This document shows, piece by piece, positions 34,077 to 37,670 of a stretch of DNA of 37,670 nucleotides. Position 1 is the stretch's first letter; the number at the start of each line of letters is the position of its first letter. This DNA comes from Syntrophaceae bacterium (GTDB lineage: Bacteria; Desulfobacterota; Syntrophia; Syntrophales; UBA5619). The notes under the pieces were generated by a model, which saw nothing but the letters and a program-made list of their open reading frames with translations, did not search any database and had not been told where the DNA came from. Location: positions 1 to 37,670 of the forward strand of contig PLLC01000011.1 in NCBI GenBank assembly GCA_003141195.1, read 5' to 3'. The position numbers and the translations under genes are program-made.

Positions 34077-34742
34077 TCAGTGGGCCTCTTCCATCGCCCC
34101 CGCGATGTACATCATCGCGAGGAGCATGAAGACGAGCGTCTGGATGCAGGAGGTGAAGATCATGAGTACGAAAACCGGCAAAGGCACCAGAAGCGGAACC
34201 AGCAGGAGGACGACCGCCAGCACGATGTCCTCCCCCATGATGTTTCCGAACAGCCGGACGGAGAGAGACAGCGGCCGGGAGAGGTGGCTGATGATCTCGA
34301 TCGGCATCATGAGCGGCGTGAGCCACCAGACCGGTCCCATGAACTGCTTGAAGTATTTGACGCCGTGGACCTTGACCCCGACGATGTGGGTCATGACGAA
34401 GACCACGAGTGCCAGCGAAACGGTCGTGTTGAGGTTCGCCGTCGGCGACTCGAAGCCGGGGATCATGCCGAGGAGGTTCGAGGTCAGGATGTAGAGGCCC
34501 AGCGTCGCAATCAGCGGGAAGAACTTCCGTCCTTCGTGTCCCATGGTGTCGGTGAGGAGGCTGTCGAACCCCCCGATGATCACCTCCATGACGTTCTGGA
34601 ATCTCCCGGGGAGGATGTTCATCCGGCGGGTGGCCAGGAAGGAGAAGAGGGCGAGCATCGCCATGACAAACCAGGTGTAGGAAACCACGACAAGATGATG
34701 TTCCTTGAGCCAGTGGCTTTCGAAAAACAGGATAGGTTCCAT
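34077..34742 (-). CDS. atpB: F0F1 ATP synthase subunit a
   Basis: A 221-residue membrane protein of the F0 proton channel. The essential arginine is in the [15 protein letters not shown] helix, and [17 protein letters not shown] is the usual preceding loop. Five membrane helices are apparent. Its ATG shares one base with the TAA of the atpI-like gene. The gene for subunit c (atpE), which normally comes next, is missing; after a 145-base gap comes hyi. Confidence 0.95.
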   Translation of the reverse strand: MEPILFFESHWLKEHHLVVVSYTWFVMAMLALFSFLATRRMNILPGRFQNVMEVIIGGFDSLLTDTMGHEGRKFFPLIATLGLYILTSNLLGMIPGFESPTANLNTTVSLALVVFVMTHIVGVKVHGVKYFKQFMGPVWWLTPLMMPIEIISHLSRPLSLSVRLFGNIMGEDIVLAVVLLLVPLLVPLPVFVLMIFTSCIQTLVFMLLAMMYIAGAMEEAH

Positions 34743-35146
34743 TAGTTGACCTCCTCAACGTGATCTTTCCTGGATAACACCAGAAGGGTTGTGAGCACGA
34801 TGTTCAGAACGACGACGGAGAGGCCGATGACGAGGCCGATCACATCGACGAGGTTGCGGGAAATAATCCAATAGAGCGCGATGGCCGTGATGGCCAGGCG
34901 GAGGTAGTACCGGAGCATCAAGGCTGCCCGGGCCCGGTTCAGATGTTTCTGGAAGACGCTCAGGAGGTTGCGGTAGAGCCAGTGAAAGTTGACGATGCTG
35001 ATCAGTCCCCCGAGAAGGATGCCGAGGCTGAAGCGGGTAGATCGCAGGAAAAGACTCCCCGCGACCAGTACGGCGAGCAGGATCCAGTTCGTGATCTCAA
35101 GCCTTTTTTGGAGGGGGTCTTTTTCGGTGCGGTTCACTTTTAACAC
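34742..35146 (-). CDS. atpI: ATP synthase protein I-like membrane protein
   Basis: A 134-residue protein with four membrane helices ([16 protein letters not shown], then [32 protein letters not shown] and [16 protein letters not shown]). This is the layout of ATP-synthase-I (AtpI) proteins which assist assembly of the c-ring. It appears to start at GTG 35146, overlapping the previous gene by 50 bases. Stop overlaps the start of atpB. Confidence 0.82.
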   Translation of the reverse strand: MLKVNRTEKDPLQKRLEITNWILLAVLVAGSLFLRSTRFSLGILLGGLISIVNFHWLYRNLLSVFQKHLNRARAALMLRYYLRLAITAIALYWIISRNLVDVIGLVIGLSVVVLNIVLTTLLVLSRKDHVEEVN

Positions 35147-35381
35147 CCGTGATGAGCGGTTGTTCGTCCTTGAAATATGTCTTGATCAGGACATACAGAT
35201 TCCTGAAACCGGCGACGATGCCTATCAGCAGAAAAAGGAGGGTGAAATAGGGCCCCGTTCCCAGCTTCCCATCCAGCCATGTTCCCAGAAAGAGACATCC
35301 GAAGATGGCGAGGACCATGGCGATGCCGATGCTGCTCGCATAGGCCATCTGGATCGCGGATTTTTTCGTCTCCTTATCCAC
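35097..35381 (-). CDS. atpZ: AtpZ/AtpI-type F0F1 ATPase accessory protein
   Basis: A 94-residue protein with two membrane helices, QMAYASSIGIAMVLAIFGCL and a GPYFTLLFLLIGIVAGFRNL segment, the mark of the AtpZ/AtpI family (putative Mg2+/Ca2+ channel or assembly factor of the ATP synthase). GTG 35381 with GAGG before it is taken as start, because the ATG 12 codons upstream lies in a likely promoter (TTGACT 35412-35417, spacer 17, TACGAG). It heads the atpZ-atpI-atpB group. Confidence 0.75.
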   Translation of the reverse strand: MDKETKKSAIQMAYASSIGIAMVLAIFGCLFLGTWLDGKLGTGPYFTLLFLLIGIVAGFRNLYVLIKTYFKDEQPLITGVKSEPHRKRPPPKKA

Positions 35382-35590
35382 CGCGCGCCTCGTAACACAA
35401 TCGGGGTATGAAGTCAAACAAAAAAGGAAAGCGACGGTATCGCAAATAGACGACGGATCGCCCCGGCGATTCTGCGAATTTGCCCGTCTTGCTTCCGGAG
35501 TTTTTTGCGGAGCAGCACCGGAATGGTTAAACTTTTTCTAAAGAGCGTCGAGAGGACGGTTCGCCGAAAGCCCGGGACCGCTCTCCGTGT

Positions 35591-36538
35591 TCAGACAGGC
35601 GTCCCGGCGGCGGTCCGCGTTCCCCGGTACCAGTCGATGGTCTTCTTGATTCCCTCCCGGAAGTCGGTCCCGGCCCGGAAACCGAATTCCTGGAATGCCC
35701 GGTTCGTATTCAGCATCCGCCGCGGCTGCCCGTCCGGTTTGGACGCATCCCAGACGACCCGTCCCTTGAAGCCCGTCAGCTCCACGATGAGGCCGACCAA
35801 GTCCCGGATGGGGATCTCGAAACCGGCGCCGATGTTGACCGGTTCAGGCTTGTCGTAGCGTTCCGTCGCGAGGCAGATTGCCTCCGCGGCGTCCTCCACG
35901 TAGAAGAATTCCCGCGTCGCATTGCCGGTTCCCCAGACGACGATTTCTGGATCTCCCTGAGTCATGGCGTCCACGCACTTCTTGATCAGGGCGGGGATGA
36001 CGTGGGAGGAGCGGGGATCGAAGTTGTCGCCGGGACCGTAGAGGTTGACCGGCAGGAGGAAGATGGCGTTAAAGCCGTACTGCCGGCGATAGGCCTGGGC
36101 CTGGACCAGCATCATCTTCTTGGCCAGGCCATAGGGGGCGTTGGTCTCCTCGGGATAGCCGTTCCAGAGGTCGTCCTCCCGGAAGGGCACCGGTGTGAAC
36201 TTGGGGTAGGCGCAGATCGTTCCCAGGGCGACGAACTTGTCGATCTTCCGGAGATACCCCTCGTGGAGGAGCGGAACGCCCATCATGATGTTATCATAGA
36301 AAAGGGAACCGGGGTTTTCCTGGTTGAAGCCGATCCCCCCGACCTTGGCGGCGAGATGGACGACGACATCGGGGCGCTGTTCGTCGTAAAATCGCCGGAT
36401 GTCCTCCGGGCGGATCAGGTTGTAATCGGGAAGATCGGCCACGAGGATTTTATTATAGCCCCTCTCCCGGAAGGTCCGGACGAGATGTTGTCCCAGAAAA
36501 CCCTTTCCGCCGGTGATCGTGATCCTTTTTTCCTTCAT
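35591..36538 (-). CDS. fcl: GDP-L-fucose synthase
   Basis: A 315-residue extended SDR that epimerises and reduces GDP-4-keto-6-deoxymannose to GDP-L-fucose. The NADP-binding loop is [10 protein letters not shown]. The active-site Ser lies in [14 protein letters not shown] and the Tyr-x3-Lys in PYGLAKKMM. The NLYGPGDNF motif is characteristic of Fcl/WcaG. It follows gmd by 26 bases. Its product feeds capsule, LPS or other surface polysaccharide. Confidence 0.95.
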   Translation of the reverse strand: MKEKRITITGGKGFLGQHLVRTFRERGYNKILVADLPDYNLIRPEDIRRFYDEQRPDVVVHLAAKVGGIGFNQENPGSLFYDNIMMGVPLLHEGYLRKIDKFVALGTICAYPKFTPVPFREDDLWNGYPEETNAPYGLAKKMMLVQAQAYRRQYGFNAIFLLPVNLYGPGDNFDPRSSHVIPALIKKCVDAMTQGDPEIVVWGTGNATREFFYVEDAAEAICLATERYDKPEPVNIGAGFEIPIRDLVGLIVELTGFKGRVVWDASKPDGQPRRMLNTNRAFQEFGFRAGTDFREGIKKTIDWYRGTRTAAGTPV

Positions 36539-36564
36539 GCCGCCTTCTCCTTATCCGAAAATGC

Positions 36565-37593
36565 TCAGACCATCCGGTGGTTGCCGCCGGCGTATCCCGC
36601 GTCGAGGAGGATCTTCTCCTTTTCGGCGGTTTCCAGGTCCGCGGCGATCATCATGTCGATGAGCTTCTCGAAGCCGACCTTCGGCTGCCAGCCGAGGGCT
36701 TTGCGCGCCTTGGTTGCATCGCCCAGGAGGACGTCAACTTCCGTCGGGCGGAAGTAGCGGGGGTCGATGGCCACGTGCCGCTGGTAGTCGAGGCCTAACT
36801 TCGCGAAGACCTTCTCGGCGAACTCGCGGACCGAATGGGTCTCGCCGGTGGCAATGACGTAATCGTCGGGACGCTCCTGCTGGAGCATGAGCCACATCGC
36901 CTCGACATAATCCCCGGCAAAGCCCCAGTCACGCTTCGCCTCGAGATTCCCGAGGTAGAGCTTCTCTTGGAGACCGAGTTTGATCCGGGTCGCCGCCCGG
37001 GTGATCTTCCGGGTGACAAAGGTCTCCCCGCGGCGGGGGGATTCGTGGTTGAAGAGGATCCCGTTGCTGGCAAAGATCCGGTAAGCGTCCCGGTAATTGC
37101 GGACGACATAGTGGGCGTAAACCTTGGCAGCGGCGTAGGGGCTCTGGGGCTGAAAAGGGGTCGCCTCGCTCTGGGGGGGCGGCGCCGCACCGAACATCTC
37201 GCTGGAGGAGGCCTGGTAAAAGCGAGCCTGGACTCCTGTATTGCGGATCGCCTCCAGGAGGCGGAGCGTGCCGAGGCCCGTCACGTCGCCTGTATACTCC
37301 GGCATGTCGAAGCTCACCCGGACATGGCTCTGGGCGCCCAGATGGTAGATCTCGTCCGGCTGGATCTCGTGAAGGAGATCGGTGAGCTGTCCGGAGACGG
37401 CCAGGTCGCCGTAATGGAGATAGACCCGCGCTTCCGGGTCGTGAAAATCCCGGTAGAGGTGGTCGATCCGTTCGGTGTTGAAGGTGCTGGCCCGGCGGAT
37501 GAGGCCGTGGATCTCATAGCCCTTGCAGAGCAGGAACTCCGCCAGGTAGGAACCGTCCTGGCCGGTGATCCCCGTGATGAGAGCTTTCTTCAT
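36565..37593 (-). CDS. gmd: GDP-mannose 4,6-dehydratase
   Basis: A 342-residue extended SDR that catalyses the first step from GDP-mannose to GDP-L-fucose. The loop [15 protein letters not shown] is the family signature; SSSEMFG holds the catalytic Ser and Glu, and [12 protein letters not shown] holds Tyr and Lys. The GEF-like [12 protein letters not shown] and [16 protein letters not shown] segments match GMD. GGGAGG precedes the ATG. With fcl it forms a two-gene operon. Confidence 0.96.
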   Translation of the reverse strand: MKKALITGITGQDGSYLAEFLLCKGYEIHGLIRRASTFNTERIDHLYRDFHDPEARVYLHYGDLAVSGQLTDLLHEIQPDEIYHLGAQSHVRVSFDMPEYTGDVTGLGTLRLLEAIRNTGVQARFYQASSSEMFGAAPPPQSEATPFQPQSPYAAAKVYAHYVVRNYRDAYRIFASNGILFNHESPRRGETFVTRKITRAATRIKLGLQEKLYLGNLEAKRDWGFAGDYVEAMWLMLQQERPDDYVIATGETHSVREFAEKVFAKLGLDYQRHVAIDPRYFRPTEVDVLLGDATKARKALGWQPKVGFEKLIDMMIAADLETAEKEKILLDAGYAGGNHRMV

Positions 37594-37670
37594 GCAGAAA
37601 CCTCCCTGAAAAGATACCCGGATCTGTCCCCTTCGGGCCAGTCCTTAGGTGAGACCTTTATCTTAGGAAA

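Overview
The window looks like a chromosomal segment of an anaerobic deltaproteobacterium, most like Syntrophales or Syntrophobacterales. That placement is an inference from the high-GC housekeeping genes, the ferredoxin-linked oxoacid metabolism, GTP-type PEP carboxykinase and the split ATP synthase genes; no rRNA or other marker in the window tests it.

Region by region. (1) 1-5922: the end of a sugar ABC-transporter ATPase, then an AT-rich three-gene sugar cassette (aldo/keto reductase, short-chain dehydrogenase, RbsD/FucU mutarotase), then a convergent sugar ABC transporter (binding protein and two permeases). (2) 5923-6722: an 800-base gap with a decayed IS3-family end and a run of small hairpins. 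(3) 6723-13950: minus-strand housekeeping genes rsmB, fmt, priA, dksA, rfaE2, comF and rsfS. (4) 14121-17255: a pair of ~120-bp repeats in opposite orientation bracketing a TIM-barrel gene and two Dpp/Opp-type permeases. (5) 17267-20475: a CNNM/CorC-type membrane protein, a VTT/DedA-like protein and a TauE/SafE-like permease. (6) 20613-28632: the most interesting block. It holds a CDC48/p97-like AAA+ ATPase, a FadR-type GntR regulator overlapping it, four genes of a 2-oxoacid:ferredoxin oxidoreductase that looks like oxalate oxidoreductase, and an OxlT-like oxalate/formate antiporter. (7) 28655-30254: an epimerase-like gene preceded by a remnant of a second one, a truncated Cache-domain gene and dispersed repeats. 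(8) 30255-37593, minus strand: pckG, garR, hyi, atpB, atpI, atpZ, fcl and gmd.

How they fit together. OxlT would import oxalate, and the oxidoreductase would split it to two CO2 while reducing ferredoxin. The GntR protein probably represses the unit from a TGGT-CCA-ACCA operator just before the AAA+ gene. Tartronate-semialdehyde reductase, hydroxypyruvate isomerase and PEP carboxykinase nearby suggest C2-acid (glyoxylate/oxalate) assimilation through glycerate and PEP, although glyoxylate carboligase and glycerate kinase are not in the window. The AAA+ unfoldase has no known role in oxalate metabolism. It is the best candidate here for an undescribed part of a system.
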